Shown here: positions 8,985 through 17,665 of the stretch, one piece after another
Position numbering within the stretch: position 1 is the first letter of the stretch
Layout: every line of letters starts with the position of its first letter
Origin: Gammaproteobacteria bacterium
Lineage (GTDB): Bacteria > Pseudomonadota > Gammaproteobacteria > Acidiferrobacterales > Sulfurifustaceae
Reading direction: 5' to 3'
DNA: 41,836 nucleotides
NCBI GenBank assembly: GCA_016199745.1
Contig: JACQFZ010000021.1
Coordinates: forward strand, 1 to 41,836
Position numbers and translations under genes: made by a program
Notes under the pieces: generated by a model
The model's input: only the letters and a program-made list of their open reading frames with translations
Databases searched by the model: none
What the model was told of the DNA's origin: nothing

Positions 8985-9398
8985 GTGCTTCTGGTACGAC
9001 AAAAAAATAAATCGTTTCCGTTTACCTTCTCTAATTATTTATTGGCCCTTCACCCCGATCCTGGTATCGCTATTACCGACCTCTGTTCGGACGCCTGGGT
9101 CTGGACTTCGCGCAAGTGGTGCGGTGATGGTGAATGGCGGATTCAGAACGATCCGCCGAATGATTGCGCAGGAATCTATGAGACAAAATGGCTGGCGCCG
9201 TGGGATAACACTCCGCCAGACCAGGATTGGGATACGTTCCGGGTTGATCCGGGTTGGGAATATGGCTTTGCCTCGACCTGGGATGGTACCGATATCGTCG
9301 ATCGTCGTTGGCAGGGTGAAGGTGAATGGGTTCGTGTGCACGATTACGAAACCATGATTGTGTATTGGCAATGTAGCGAGTCAGGTGCCTGCTACTAA
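8985..9398 (+). CDS. Trp-rich hypothetical protein
   Basis: This encodes 137 residues from a GTG start at 8985; the true start is uncertain because no good ribosome-binding site is visible. From about residue 30 the product is unusually rich in Trp, Asp and Gly, with paired cysteines (DLCSD, KWCGDG, DCAG, QCSESGAC) and the motif DPGWEYGFASTWDG. That composition suggests a small extracytoplasmic, disulfide-stabilised beta domain. The first 30 residues are not a clear signal peptide. I recognise no family. It sits just after a terminator hairpin and is followed by another poorly defined small reading frame. Confidence 0.45.
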   Translation: MLLVRQKNKSFPFTFSNYLLALHPDPGIAITDLCSDAWVWTSRKWCGDGEWRIQNDPPNDCAGIYETKWLAPWDNTPPDQDWDTFRVDPGWEYGFASTWDGTDIVDRRWQGEGEWVRVHDYETMIVYWQCSESGACY

Positions 9399-9462
9399 AA
9401 AATTAATTTCGACGAACGCCAGCACGAATTGAAGCAATGCCAACCGTATCGGAGCAATTTAT

Positions 9463-9924
9463 ATGGCAATCCTCGTTTCGCGAACTTCTCTGTTGCGCTC
9501 ATTTGCGTTGCCGGCGTTCGGTTTTCTCGGCGGTTGGGGCGGCGCGCGTCTGCTTTATCCGCCGGTTCCGAAATTAGCGGCAAGTACCGGCAATGTGCAG
9601 CCCGCAGCGCATGTGGCCATGCCGGAAACGACAGCCGTCTTGCCGCGGGCGGCCAGTCACGGCGAATCCGTTTCGGCGGACGCATTGCCTGAGAAGCCTA
9701 TGAGCTGGGTGGCGACGGTGGAAAGGATTTGCGCGGATGGTGTTACAGCGGATGCCGCTGACAGATCAAGAGTATGCGTTTGTCAGCCAGGACAATGGCA
9801 GCACCGGTCGAGCAGGAAGTGCGCCGATCAAAAAACAATGAGCGAGGTGCGCGCCTGTCCTTATACCTTATTAGTAATTGGCCGAAGAGCGCTTGGGTGG
9901 GGACGCCGAAGATTGTGTTCATAG
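9463..9924 (+). pseudogene. Small secreted or anchored hypothetical, probably frameshifted
   Basis: An ATG at 9463 starts a frame whose first 25 residues are signal-like (hydrophobic, FLGGWGGARLL), followed by an Ala/Pro-rich linker. Codon use looks native until about 9740 and then turns odd (AGA, AGA, Cys-rich). One frame over, from about 9735, the codons look native and read VLQRMPLTDQEYAFVSQ onward to a TGA at 9839-9841. A one-base indel near 9735-9745 would join the two into a protein of about 125 residues. Whether this is a real gene, a mutation or a sequencing error cannot be decided here. I recognise no family. Confidence 0.35.
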
Positions 9925-9941
9925 CGAGAGCTTAACGAAGC

Positions 9942-9972
9942 GTTCCCCTCCCCCCTTGCGGGGGAGGGGAAC
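9942..9972. repeat. GC-rich palindromic repeat, perfect 13-bp stem
   Basis: GTTCCCCTCCCCC (9942-9954) pairs with GGGGGAGGGGAAC (9960-9972) around CTTGC. It lies exactly where similarity to an ABC substrate-binding protein stops on the minus strand, so the repeat may have inserted into, or mark the deletion end of, that gene relic. Confidence 0.7.
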
Positions 9973-9983
9973 CCTACGTTTTG

Positions 9984-10112
9984 CGACTCGCTCGGATTCT
10001 TCACCTCGTGCAAATACATCGGATGAATCTTACGGCCCTCCTGGCGAATCGAATCCTTGCCGAATAGCGGATCGTCGGTCGGTAACTCCTTCATCTTGGC
10101 GACGACCTTATA
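9984..10112 (-). pseudogene. Relic: C-terminal fragment of an ABC transporter substrate-binding protein
   Basis: Read on the minus strand, KVVAKMKELPTDDPLFGK and then GRKIHPMYLHEVKNPSES match, from memory of the family, the near C-terminal part of LivK-like branched-chain amino acid/amide ABC substrate-binding proteins. Only about 42 residues remain. The 5' part is replaced by another relic (aldehyde dehydrogenase, 10124-10348) in a different frame, and the 3' part is lost at the palindromic repeat. It cannot encode a working protein. Confidence 0.6.
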
Positions 10113-10123
10113 TATTGCTCAAA

Positions 10124-10348
10124 CTTAATAAGCTTGCCCATTTCGAGCGTGATCAGCCGGGCATGATCGGTTGCGTGCGCGCGCAGCTCGACCGCGGCAT
10201 TGCGCAGGATCTGGGCACGCTCGGCGAACGAGGTCGCCTGCCATGCCGCCGCCGCGGCGGTTTCGGCGATCGCGCGTTCGATAGCGGCCGGATCGAGTGT
10301 CGGGAACTGTTGAATTCGTTCTCCTGTCGCAGGATTGATCGATTCCAT
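10124..10348 (-). pseudogene. Relic: N-terminal fragment of an NAD(P)-dependent aldehyde dehydrogenase
   Basis: The minus strand from 10348 encodes MESINPATGERIQQFPTLD and continues through SFAERAQILRNAAVELR to ITLEMGKLI. This is the start of a succinate-semialdehyde/aldehyde dehydrogenase of the ALDH superfamily (SINPATGE and LEMGK are hallmark pieces). Similarity ends after about 75 residues of a normal length near 480; the frame runs on to a stop at 10091 without further match. The NAD-binding core and the catalytic Cys and Glu are missing. The junction with the substrate-binding protein relic points to one large internal deletion that fused two formerly separate genes. Confidence 0.75.
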
Positions 10349-10394
10349 GGGGTTCTCTTTAGGGGCTCGCGAGGGGATCGGCTATTATATTTTC

Positions 10395-12341
10395 ATGATG
10401 CCTCGAATCGTCATTACTTCTTTTTTCTTGTTGTTTGCCGGTACGGTATTTGCTGCCGAGCCAGCCGCGGTCGATGTAGAAAAACAACGACAAGTCTTTC
10501 TGGCGGCGCTCGATGCGTTGCGTGCGGGCAACGATGCGCGCTATCAAGCATTGGATCGTCAGCTCGACGGTTATGTGTTGCATGGCTATGTGCAATACGA
10601 ATACCTGAAGGAGCATCTGCCACAAACACGCGCGCCGGTGATCCGCAAATTCCTCGACGAAAATGCCCATACCCCGCTCGCCGAGTGGCTGCGCGAACGC
10701 TGGCTGCGGGTGTTGGCCGAGCGCGGCGACTGGAAAACATTTATTAAGGAATACGCCGATGTCCCCGGCGACACCGAACTATTGTGCTGGCAGCTGACGC
10801 AACGCTTGAAAAGCGGTGAGCAGACGGCAACCGTCATGGGTCGCATCGAACGTTTATGGACCACGGGTAAACGTTTGTCGCCGGCCTGCGAGCCGATATT
10901 CGCCGCTTGGAAGAAAGCCGGTTACATGACGAGCGACAAAGTGTGGGAACGCGCTCGACTAGCGATGGCGGCCGGTAACGTCAGCGTTGCCGCCGAGCTC
11001 GCTTCGTATCTGCCGCCGAAAGAGCGGGTATGGCTCGATCGTTGGCAATCGATGCACCGCGATCCGGTACGCGGGCTGGAAAATATCGACTATTTTGTCG
11101 AGACACCGGTGGCGCGCATGGTGGTGACGCATGGTGTCGTTCGGCTCGCCTATCGCGACGAAGACGAAGCGATGCGGCAATGGCAGCGGTTGAAGGCCAA
11201 GTATCAATTCTTCGGCGAGGACGACGATTACGTGCTGCGCTACATCGCTTTGCTGGCAGCGCAGCGTCATTCGCCGTCGGCGTTGCAGTGGTTATCGGCG
11301 GTGTCGGTGCGCCCGGACGATGCGGCGCTGCAGCAGTGGCGCGTGTACTCGGCGCTGCGCGCCGGCGAATGGGATACGGTGCGCCGTTTCATCGCCGCGT
11401 TGCCGGAAGAAGTGCAGCACGAATCGCGTTGGCGCTATTGGACCGCGCGCGCCACCGAGCAGAAGGGCGACAAGCAACAATCCAGTGAGATGTATCTGGC
11501 GTTAGCGGGCGAGCGCGATTACTACGGCTTCCTCGCCGCCGACCGGGCGGAAGCGCCCTACGCCATGCAGCACGTTGCCGCCAATCCGACGCCGGAAGAA
11601 GTTACGCCGCTACTATCGCGCGCCTCGATTAAAGCCGCCAAGGAGCTATACACCTTAGGCCAGATTGTCGATGCCCGCCGGCAGTGGAATTTCGCCATTC
11701 GCGATTTCAATAAGCGCCAACTCGAAGTCGCCGCCGTCATTGCCCGCGAGTGGGGTTGGCACGATCGGGCGATTCAAGCCGCCGTCTTGAGTGGCCAAAC
11801 CAACGATCTCGATCTGCGTTTTCCGCTGCTGTATCGCAGCATCATCGAGGCCAATGCCAACGAGTACGGCGTCGATGCCGGCTGGATTTACGGCGTCGTT
11901 CGTCAAGAAAGCGCGTTCGTAGTCGACGCGCGTTCGCCCGCCGGCGCGCTCGGGCTGATGCAGCTGATGCCGGCGACCGGCCGGGCGACGTTACAACGGT
12001 TGAAGCTCGGCGGTTCGGTGCCGGACGCATTGCTCAATGTCGAGCAGAATTTGCGTCTCGGCATCGGTTATCTGAAGCAAGTGCTCGAGCGCTATCAAGG
12101 CCATCAGTTGTTAGCAACGGCCGCCTATAATGCCGGTCCGAATCGTGTTGACAGCTGGATGCCGACCGCCTCGGTCGACGCCGATATTTGGGTCGAGACC
12201 ATTCCGTACAACGAAACCCGCGGCTATGTGAAGAACGTATTGGCTTATGCTGTCGTCTACGATCATCGCCTCGGCCGCCACCCGACGCGACTCACCACAC
12301 GCATGCCGACGATTGCAGCGGGACGCGCCGGTTCTTCTTAG
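10395..12341 (+). CDS. slt: Soluble lytic murein transglycosylase (Slt70-like)
   Basis: This encodes 648 residues, close to the length of E. coli Slt70. It cleaves the MurNAc-GlcNAc bond of peptidoglycan with formation of 1,6-anhydroMurNAc in the periplasm. A signal peptide (residues 1-22, FFLLFAGTVFAAE) is followed by a long alpha-superhelical region (about 30-450) and a C-terminal lysozyme-like domain (about 485-620). The catalytic Glu is E505 in VVRQESAFV, supported by GLMQLMPAT and AAYNAGPNRV. Two adjacent ATGs (10395, 10398) are possible starts, both with a poor ribosome-binding site; either gives a good signal peptide. It lies divergently next to the aldehyde dehydrogenase relic, so its promoter lies within about 50 bp or inside that relic. 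Confidence 0.93.
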   Translation: MMPRIVITSFFLLFAGTVFAAEPAAVDVEKQRQVFLAALDALRAGNDARYQALDRQLDGYVLHGYVQYEYLKEHLPQTRAPVIRKFLDENAHTPLAEWLRERWLRVLAERGDWKTFIKEYADVPGDTELLCWQLTQRLKSGEQTATVMGRIERLWTTGKRLSPACEPIFAAWKKAGYMTSDKVWERARLAMAAGNVSVAAELASYLPPKERVWLDRWQSMHRDPVRGLENIDYFVETPVARMVVTHGVVRLAYRDEDEAMRQWQRLKAKYQFFGEDDDYVLRYIALLAAQRHSPSALQWLSAVSVRPDDAALQQWRVYSALRAGEWDTVRRFIAALPEEVQHESRWRYWTARATEQKGDKQQSSEMYLALAGERDYYGFLAADRAEAPYAMQHVAANPTPEEVTPLLSRASIKAAKELYTLGQIVDARRQWNFAIRDFNKRQLEVAAVIAREWGWHDRAIQAAVLSGQTNDLDLRFPLLYRSIIEANANEYGVDAGWIYGVVRQESAFVVDARSPAGALGLMQLMPATGRATLQRLKLGGSVPDALLNVEQNLRLGIGYLKQVLERYQGHQLLATAAYNAGPNRVDSWMPTASVDADIWVETIPYNETRGYVKNVLAYAVVYDHRLGRHPTRLTTRMPTIAAGRAGSS

Positions 12342-12368
12342 AGACAGTAACAAAATGAAAATACGGTG

Positions 12369-12459
12369 CCACGTTTCCCTCATCCCCACCCTTCTCCCGG
12401 AGGGAGAAGGGCTTAAAACCCCTCTCCCCCGGGAGAGGGGTTGGGGTGAGGGAAGTGGT
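12369..12459. repeat. Large GC-rich palindromic repeat
   Basis: An imperfect palindrome of about 90 bp. The outer arms are CCACGTTTCCCTCATCCCC (12370-12388) and GGGGTGAGGGAAGTGG (12443-12458). Two internal hairpins (CTTCTCCCGGAGGGAGAAG and CCCCTCTCCCCCGGGAGAGG) are visible. The GGGGTTGGGGTGAGGGAA word also occurs at 36420-36437. Confidence 0.75.
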
Positions 12460-12510
12460 TGGCTCGATGCTTGTTTCATTTTGTTACCGTCTTTTAGGAG
12501 CAGACACCAA

Positions 12511-12636
12511 ATGGATTCGCGCCATCACTCTCTTTCATTGACTCTTTGGCGACGCGCGTCAGGGTGGCGCGTTCATTTCTGTGATCGCCTTTCCGCAGAT
12601 AACAAAATGAAAACCCCGGGTATCATTCTTTGGTGA
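12511..12636 (+). CDS. Short upstream ORF coupled to the NDUFA9-like gene
   Basis: A 41-codon frame starts with ATG at 12511, 10 nt after a clear AGGAG (12496-12500). It ends in TGA at 12634-12636, which overlaps the GTG start of the next gene (12633) in the form GTGA. The product is basic and Trp/His-containing (MDSRHHSLSL, LWRRASGWRV) with no recognisable family. The next gene has no ribosome-binding site of its own, so translation of this frame would most simply supply ribosomes to it. It may be a leader peptide or a coupling ORF. Confidence 0.45.
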   Translation: MDSRHHSLSLTLWRRASGWRVHFCDRLSADNKMKTPGIILW

Positions 12637-13553
12637 CTCCGCTCAACATTTGCCTCCTCGGCGGTAGCGGATTCGTCGGCCACGCGCTGGCGCAGCGGCT
12701 GGCGCCGGCAGGTCATCGGTTGCGCGTGCTCACGCGCAACAGCGCGGCCCACCGCGATTTGCTGGTATTGCCCAGTTTGGTACTGGTCGATGGCGACGTG
12801 CATAACCCGGTGTTTCTGCGTCGCCAGTTCGATGGTATGGACGTCGTCGTCAATCTCGTCGGCATTCTCAATGAGCGCGGCCATTCCGGCGCCGGCTTCG
12901 TGCGCGCGCATGTCGACTTGCCGGCGACCGTGGCCGAGGCGTGTCGCGAAGCCGGGGTCGCGCGCTTATTGCATATGAGCGCGCTCGGTGCCGCGGTCGA
13001 CGCGCCGAGCCATTACCTGCGCACTAAAGCGCGCGGTGAGGACGCCGCGCATGCGGCGGCGCCCGATGTGCGCGTCACCAGTTTTCGGCCGGCAGTCATC
13101 TTCGGTCCGCACGACAGCTTCACCAATCGTTTCGCCGGTTTGCTCAAGTTGGCGCCGGGCGTGTTTCCGCTCGCTTGCGCCGATGCGCGCTTGCAACCGG
13201 TGTACGTCGACGACGTCGCGCGCGCTTTCGAAATCGCCATCGACGCATACGGCACCTACGGCCAGCGCTACGACTTGTGTGGCCCCAAGATTTACCGGCT
13301 GCGCGAGTTGGTGGAATACATTGCCGAGGTGCGTGGTCGGCGTGTGTGCGTTGTTGGCATAGGCGATCGATTGTCGCGCTGGCAGGCGGCGTTGCTCGAC
13401 TATGCGCCGGGCAAACCGTTCTCGCTCGATAACTATAGATCGCTCACGGTCGATGGAATTTGCGCGGGAGGAAGCGTACTGCGCTCGGTGTTCGACATCG
13501 AGCCGAAGACGTTTGAAAGCGTCGTGCCGAGCTATTTAAAAAATTTAGGATAG
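12633..13553 (+). CDS. Complex I NDUFA9-like NAD(P)-binding protein (atypical SDR)
   Basis: This encodes 306 residues. The N-terminal Rossmann motif GGSGFVG (residues 10-16) binds NAD(P). VVNLVGIL, LLHMSALGA and RPAVIFGP follow the pattern of NDUFA9/NAD-dependent epimerase-like atypical short-chain dehydrogenases, which often lack the catalytic YxxxK. In bacteria this family is thought to aid respiratory complex or quinone-related assembly; no direct role can be proven here. GTG at 12633 is the preferred start because it overlaps the stop of the upstream short ORF. A TTG directly before it is the alternative. It is followed by the convergent aminopeptidase gene. Confidence 0.8.
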   Translation: MTPLNICLLGGSGFVGHALAQRLAPAGHRLRVLTRNSAAHRDLLVLPSLVLVDGDVHNPVFLRRQFDGMDVVVNLVGILNERGHSGAGFVRAHVDLPATVAEACREAGVARLLHMSALGAAVDAPSHYLRTKARGEDAAHAAAPDVRVTSFRPAVIFGPHDSFTNRFAGLLKLAPGVFPLACADARLQPVYVDDVARAFEIAIDAYGTYGQRYDLCGPKIYRLRELVEYIAEVRGRRVCVVGIGDRLSRWQAALLDYAPGKPFSLDNYRSLTVDGICAGGSVLRSVFDIEPKTFESVVPSYLKNLG

Positions 13554-13608
13554 TTAGCTTCAACCACCCACGCGCCTTTTTGAAACCGCGGGGGTCGCCT
13601 ATATCGAT

Positions 13609-14700
13609 TTACTGTCCGCTCGCCGGCAACAACTCCGACTTTTCTACGGTGGTAATCGGTACATACGCATCCAGCGCTGCCGTGCGTTCGGTCTTCGGCA
13701 AGTGACCGAGCACTTTCACCGCTTCGTAAAACGCGTTGAGGTCGCCTTGCTGCCGCGCCAGGATTGCCTGGAACGCGGGAATGTGGCGGTGGTACATGCC
13801 GATCGACACCAGGTGCGCGTTGTTCAAATCATCGGCGAACCAGCCGTCGTAACCGTTATAGCCGTTCCAGCTTGCCTTCAGTTGTTCATACTCGGTGCGC
13901 AGATCGGCGAACACCTGCGCCTTGCCGGCGCGCTTTTTAGCTACGCTGAGATCGGATTCGTACACCGCTTCCAACCGATCGCGGTGTTTTAGCACCAGCG
14001 TGGCGAATTCCTGGCGGCGCTTCAAACGGGTTTCGTATTTTTCATATTCGCCGCCGCTGGCATTGGTTTGCAACCAGCGACGCATGCCTTCGAGCTCGAC
14101 GGTCATGGCGAACGATTCGCTGAAGGCGGTATCGCCGGCGACGAAGTATTTTTGATGGGCGAGCTCGTGAAAGATCAGGCCGGCGATATCGATCAGCGGC
14201 CGATTGATGGTGGTGTTCAGCAGCGGGTCGCGGAACCAGCCAAGCGTCGAGTAGGCGGTAATGCCACCGACATGCACATCGAAACCTTCAGCGCGCAATT
14301 TTGCCGCAAACGCTTCGGCCTCGTGCTCGGAGAAATAGCCGCGATACGCGTTGCAACCGGCGACCAGGAAGCACCACTCTTTGGGCTTCATCGACAGTTC
14401 GGGTGTGGCAAATACGTTCCAAATCACGTATGGCCGTTTGAGATCGGCGTAGGCGCGATAGCTGTCGTTATCCGGCAGTCCGAGCTCACGGCTGGCGAAT
14501 TCGCGGATGCGCAACACCTCCGAAAGTTTGCGCTTGAGCGCCGGATCGACGTTCGGATCGAGTAACAGATCGTCGATCCGCCGTGTTTGCAGGTACATAT
14601 CGAAGTGGCCGTTCACGGCTTGAGCGTAGTAGCCAAAATTGGCGCAGCCGAGTATCGATAGCGCGATCAGAGCGATGGGCAGCAAGCGGAGTTTGGACAT
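13609..14700 (-). CDS. Lipoprotein metallo-aminopeptidase (Aminopep family, PF10023)
   Basis: This encodes 363 residues. The start at 14700 has AAAGG six bases upstream and yields a lipoprotein signal with lipobox LSILGC, acylated Cys19; a longer upstream frame is disregarded. The zinc-binding signature HELAH (H178, E179, H182) is followed by E195 (FSESFA) as a likely third ligand, giving a gluzincin-like site. The VAGCNAYRGYF segment is typical of this family of predicted aminopeptidases. The product is expected to be anchored to the inner or outer membrane, facing the periplasm. It is transcribed divergently from cca, with about 190 bp between them. Confidence 0.85.
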   Translation of the reverse strand: MSKLRLLPIALIALSILGCANFGYYAQAVNGHFDMYLQTRRIDDLLLDPNVDPALKRKLSEVLRIREFASRELGLPDNDSYRAYADLKRPYVIWNVFATPELSMKPKEWCFLVAGCNAYRGYFSEHEAEAFAAKLRAEGFDVHVGGITAYSTLGWFRDPLLNTTINRPLIDIAGLIFHELAHQKYFVAGDTAFSESFAMTVELEGMRRWLQTNASGGEYEKYETRLKRRQEFATLVLKHRDRLEAVYESDLSVAKKRAGKAQVFADLRTEYEQLKASWNGYNGYDGWFADDLNNAHLVSIGMYHRHIPAFQAILARQQGDLNAFYEAVKVLGHLPKTERTAALDAYVPITTVEKSELLPASGQ

Positions 14701-14890
14701 GAATGACCTTTGAGTAGGTGCTATGCCACAATTCGTTACTACTGAGTTTAGACGGCGAGGCGCAGATGGCGAGGTGCGCGCAGTTTCCCATAGACATTGA
14801 CAAATCGGCGGTTGCGTCCGAACAACGCGGACAATTTTCCGACGAATGTCGCGCATGGTGTTGGTGCGCCGACGAAGGGTGAGGCAGGCA

Positions 14891-16132
14891 ATGGAAATTT
14901 ATTTAGTGGGCGGCGCCGTGCGTGATCGGTTGCTCGGTTTGCCGGTGGTCGACCGCGATTATGTGGTCGTCGGCAGCACGCCCGAAGAGATGGTCGCGCG
15001 CGGTTTTAAGCCGGTCGGCGCCGATTTTCCGGTGTTTCTGCATCCGACGACCAAAGAGGAATACGCGCTGGCGCGCACCGAGCGTAAGCAGGGGCGCGGT
15101 TATAAAGGCTTCACGGTTTATTCCGCGCCAGACGTGCGGCTGGAAGACGATCTGCAGCGGCGCGATCTCACGGTCAATGCGATGGCCGAAGACAGTAGCG
15201 GTCGATTGATCGATCCGTTCGGCGGTGCCGCCGATCTCGAGGCCGGCATTCTGCGGCACGTGTCGCCGGCGTTCGTCGAAGATCCGTTGCGCGTTTTGCG
15301 CGTCGCGCGTTTTGCCGCACGCTTCGCCGATCGCGGTTTCCGCGTGGCTGATGAAACGCTGGCGCTCATGCGCCGCATCAGCGAATCCGGCGAACTCGAT
15401 CATCTCGTGCCCGAGCGCGTGTGGCAGGAATTGGAGCGCGCGTTGGCTGAATCGAGACCGGCACAATTTTTTACCGTGCTGCGCGACGGTGGCGCACTCG
15501 CGCGTTTGTTTCCGGAGATCGAGGCGTTGTACGGCGTGCCGCAACCGCCACAGCATCATCCGGAGATCGATACCGGTGTGCACGTTATGTTGGTCATCGA
15601 TCAGGCGGCTGCGCTCACGGACGACACCCGCATTCGCTTCGCCGCGTTGCTGCATGATCTCGGCAAAGCGACCACGCCGGCCGACATTCTGCCGCGCCAT
15701 CACGGCCATGAAGAACGCGGTACCCATCTGATCGTCGATTTCTGCCAGCGTTTTCGCGTGCCGAACGACTATCGCGACTTGGCGGTGCTGGTCGCGCGCC
15801 ACCATGGCAAGTGCCATCGGTTTGCCGAGCTGCGCCCGGGAACCGTGCTCGAACTGCTGGAAGCGCTCGATGCATTCCGCCGGCCGGAGCGGGTCGACCA
15901 GTTTGCCACCGCCTGCGAGGCCGACGCCCGCGGCCGTACCGGCTTGGAAAACCGGCCGTATCCGCAGCGGGCACTATTGGCGCAGGCGTTTGCCGCGGCG
16001 CAGGCGGTGGATACCGCCGCGGTCGCGGCCGAGGCGCTAAGCCTGGGTTTGGCCGGTCCGGCCATCGGCGAGCGCATCCGCGAACGTCGGATCGGTGCCA
16101 TTAAAGCGGCAATATCGCCGCGCCCGGAGTAG
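14891..16132 (+). CDS. cca: CCA tRNA nucleotidyltransferase, multifunctional type
   Basis: This encodes 413 residues (E. coli Cca has 412). It adds or repairs the 3' CCA end of tRNAs using CTP and ATP without a nucleic acid template. Class II features are present: GGAVRD (7-12), the metal-binding pair D21/D23 in VDRDYVV and [12 protein letters not shown]-terminal HD domain ([12 protein letters not shown]255/D256, plus HHGHEERG) provides the phosphodiesterase/phosphatase activities of the gammaproteobacterial multifunctional form. The ATG at 14891 gives the start MEIYLVGG seen in this family; upstream codons are excluded. It follows the divergent aminopeptidase gene and precedes rimO by 145 bp. 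Confidence 0.97.
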   Translation: MEIYLVGGAVRDRLLGLPVVDRDYVVVGSTPEEMVARGFKPVGADFPVFLHPTTKEEYALARTERKQGRGYKGFTVYSAPDVRLEDDLQRRDLTVNAMAEDSSGRLIDPFGGAADLEAGILRHVSPAFVEDPLRVLRVARFAARFADRGFRVADETLALMRRISESGELDHLVPERVWQELERALAESRPAQFFTVLRDGGALARLFPEIEALYGVPQPPQHHPEIDTGVHVMLVIDQAAALTDDTRIRFAALLHDLGKATTPADILPRHHGHEERGTHLIVDFCQRFRVPNDYRDLAVLVARHHGKCHRFAELRPGTVLELLEALDAFRRPERVDQFATACEADARGRTGLENRPYPQRALLAQAFAAAQAVDTAAVAAEALSLGLAGPAIGERIRERRIGAIKAAISPRPE

Positions 16133-16277
16133 AATCACGCGCTGCCGCACGCCTTTGGCCTTTGGAGCCGGTAACAAACGATCGCCGGCACGTAAACTCC
16201 TCTCCTGAAAGCAGAGGGGAACTGAAGCTGGAAATCACTTTCTTACTCGTTCTGAGTTGCGCTACCCAATCACACCC

Positions 16278-17618
16278 ATGAAGACATCCCGAAAAACGCG
16301 TACGCGCGCGACTCCCCGCGTCGGTTTCGTCAGCCTCGGCTGCCCGAAGGCATTGGTCGATTCCGAGCGGATCCTGACGCAGTTGCGCGCCGAGGGTTAT
16401 GAAATCTCGCCGTCGTATGAAGGCGCCGACCTTGTGGTCGTCAACACTTGCGGATTCATCGACGCCGCGGTTGACGAATCGTTAGGCGCGATCGGCGAAG
16501 CGCTCGAACAAAACGGCCGCGTCATCGTTACCGGTTGTCTCGGTGCTAAAGGCGATGTGGTGCAGCGCACGCATCCAAAAGTGCTGGCGGTCACCGGGCC
16601 GCACGCGACCGACGAAGTCATGGCGCATGTGCACAAGCACTTGCCGAAGCCGCACGATCCCTACACCGACCTCATTCCAGCGCAAGGCATCAAGCTCACG
16701 CCCAAGCACTTCGCTTATCTTAAAATCTCCGAAGGTTGCAATCACCGCTGCACGTTCTGCATCATCCCATCGATGCGCGGCGATCTCGTCAGCCGGCCGG
16801 TCGGCGAGGTTATGCAAGAAGCGGAGCATCTGGTTAAGGCCGGTGTCAAAGAGCTGTTGGTGATTTCGCAAGACACCAGCGCGTACGGTGTCGATCTCAA
16901 ATACCGCACCGGTTTCTGGCAAGGTCGGCCGCTGAAGACACGCATGATCGAGCTCACGCAGGCGCTCGCTAGTTTCGGCGTGTGGGTGCGGTTGCATTAC
17001 GTCTATCCGTATCCGCACGTCGATGAAGTCGTGCCGTTGATGGCCGACGGCAAACTGTTGCCATATCTCGATGTGCCGTTCCAGCATGCGAGCCCGCGCA
17101 TCTTGAAACTGATGAAGCGCCCGGCCGCGACCGAAGATACGCTCGAACGGCTCCAGCGCTGGCGTTCGATCTGCCCGGAAATTACTGTGCGCTCGACGTT
17201 TATCGTCGGGTTTCCGGGCGAGACCGATGCCGATTTCACGCAGTTGCTCGATTTTCTCGCAGAGGCGCAGCTCGATCGCGTCGGTTGCTTCGCCTATTCG
17301 CCGGTCGACGGTGCGACCGCCAATGCCTTGGCCGACCCAGTGCCGGAAGCGCTAAAGCAAGAACGCTTGGCGCGCTTCATGGAAGTACAGGCGCGCATTT
17401 CGGCGGAGAAGTTGCAGCGCAAAATTGGTAAGACGCTGACGGTGTTGGTCGACGAGATTGCGCCCGAAGGCACAGCCATTGCCCGTTCCAGCGCCGACGC
17501 ACCGGAGATCGATGGGCGTGTTTACGTCGAGAATGCTGGCAACTTGAGCGTCGGTGCGTTTGCCACGGTGCGGGTGACGCGTGCCGACGAGCACGATCTT
17601 TTTGCGGTAGCCGTATGA
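16278..17618 (+). CDS. rimO: Ribosomal protein uS12 methylthiotransferase RimO
   Basis: This encodes 446 residues. It is a radical SAM enzyme that methylthiolates Asp88 of ribosomal protein S12. The N-terminal MTTase domain carries the three cysteines of the auxiliary Fe-S cluster (C22 in SLGCPKA, C58 in VNTCGF, C87 in VTGCLGA). The radical SAM CxxxCxxC is C154, C158, C161 (GCNHRCTFC). A TRAM domain closes the protein. The [12 protein letters not shown] start and the GCLGAK motif separate RimO from the related MiaB. The ATG at 16278 has no clear ribosome-binding site; a TTG at 16257 is in frame. A FKBP isomerase gene follows 47 bp downstream. Confidence 0.96.
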   Translation: MKTSRKTRTRATPRVGFVSLGCPKALVDSERILTQLRAEGYEISPSYEGADLVVVNTCGFIDAAVDESLGAIGEALEQNGRVIVTGCLGAKGDVVQRTHPKVLAVTGPHATDEVMAHVHKHLPKPHDPYTDLIPAQGIKLTPKHFAYLKISEGCNHRCTFCIIPSMRGDLVSRPVGEVMQEAEHLVKAGVKELLVISQDTSAYGVDLKYRTGFWQGRPLKTRMIELTQALASFGVWVRLHYVYPYPHVDEVVPLMADGKLLPYLDVPFQHASPRILKLMKRPAATEDTLERLQRWRSICPEITVRSTFIVGFPGETDADFTQLLDFLAEAQLDRVGCFAYSPVDGATANALADPVPEALKQERLARFMEVQARISAEKLQRKIGKTLTVLVDEIAPEGTAIARSSADAPEIDGRVYVENAGNLSVGAFATVRVTRADEHDLFAVAV

Positions 17619-17665
17619 AAATAGGTAACGACAGGATCAAAACGTTAAATAACCAGGAGAACTTT

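Noticed and set aside
12361-12460. A structured regulatory RNA upstream of the NDUFA9-like gene
   Set aside because: The strong secondary structure is explained by the dispersed palindromic repeat, whose core recurs near 36401 in an unrelated context.
16190-16225. Hairpin-like CCTCT/AGAGG upstream of rimO as a riboswitch or terminator
   Set aside because: The stem is only five to six base pairs with a long loop and no T-run; no riboswitch core was recognised.
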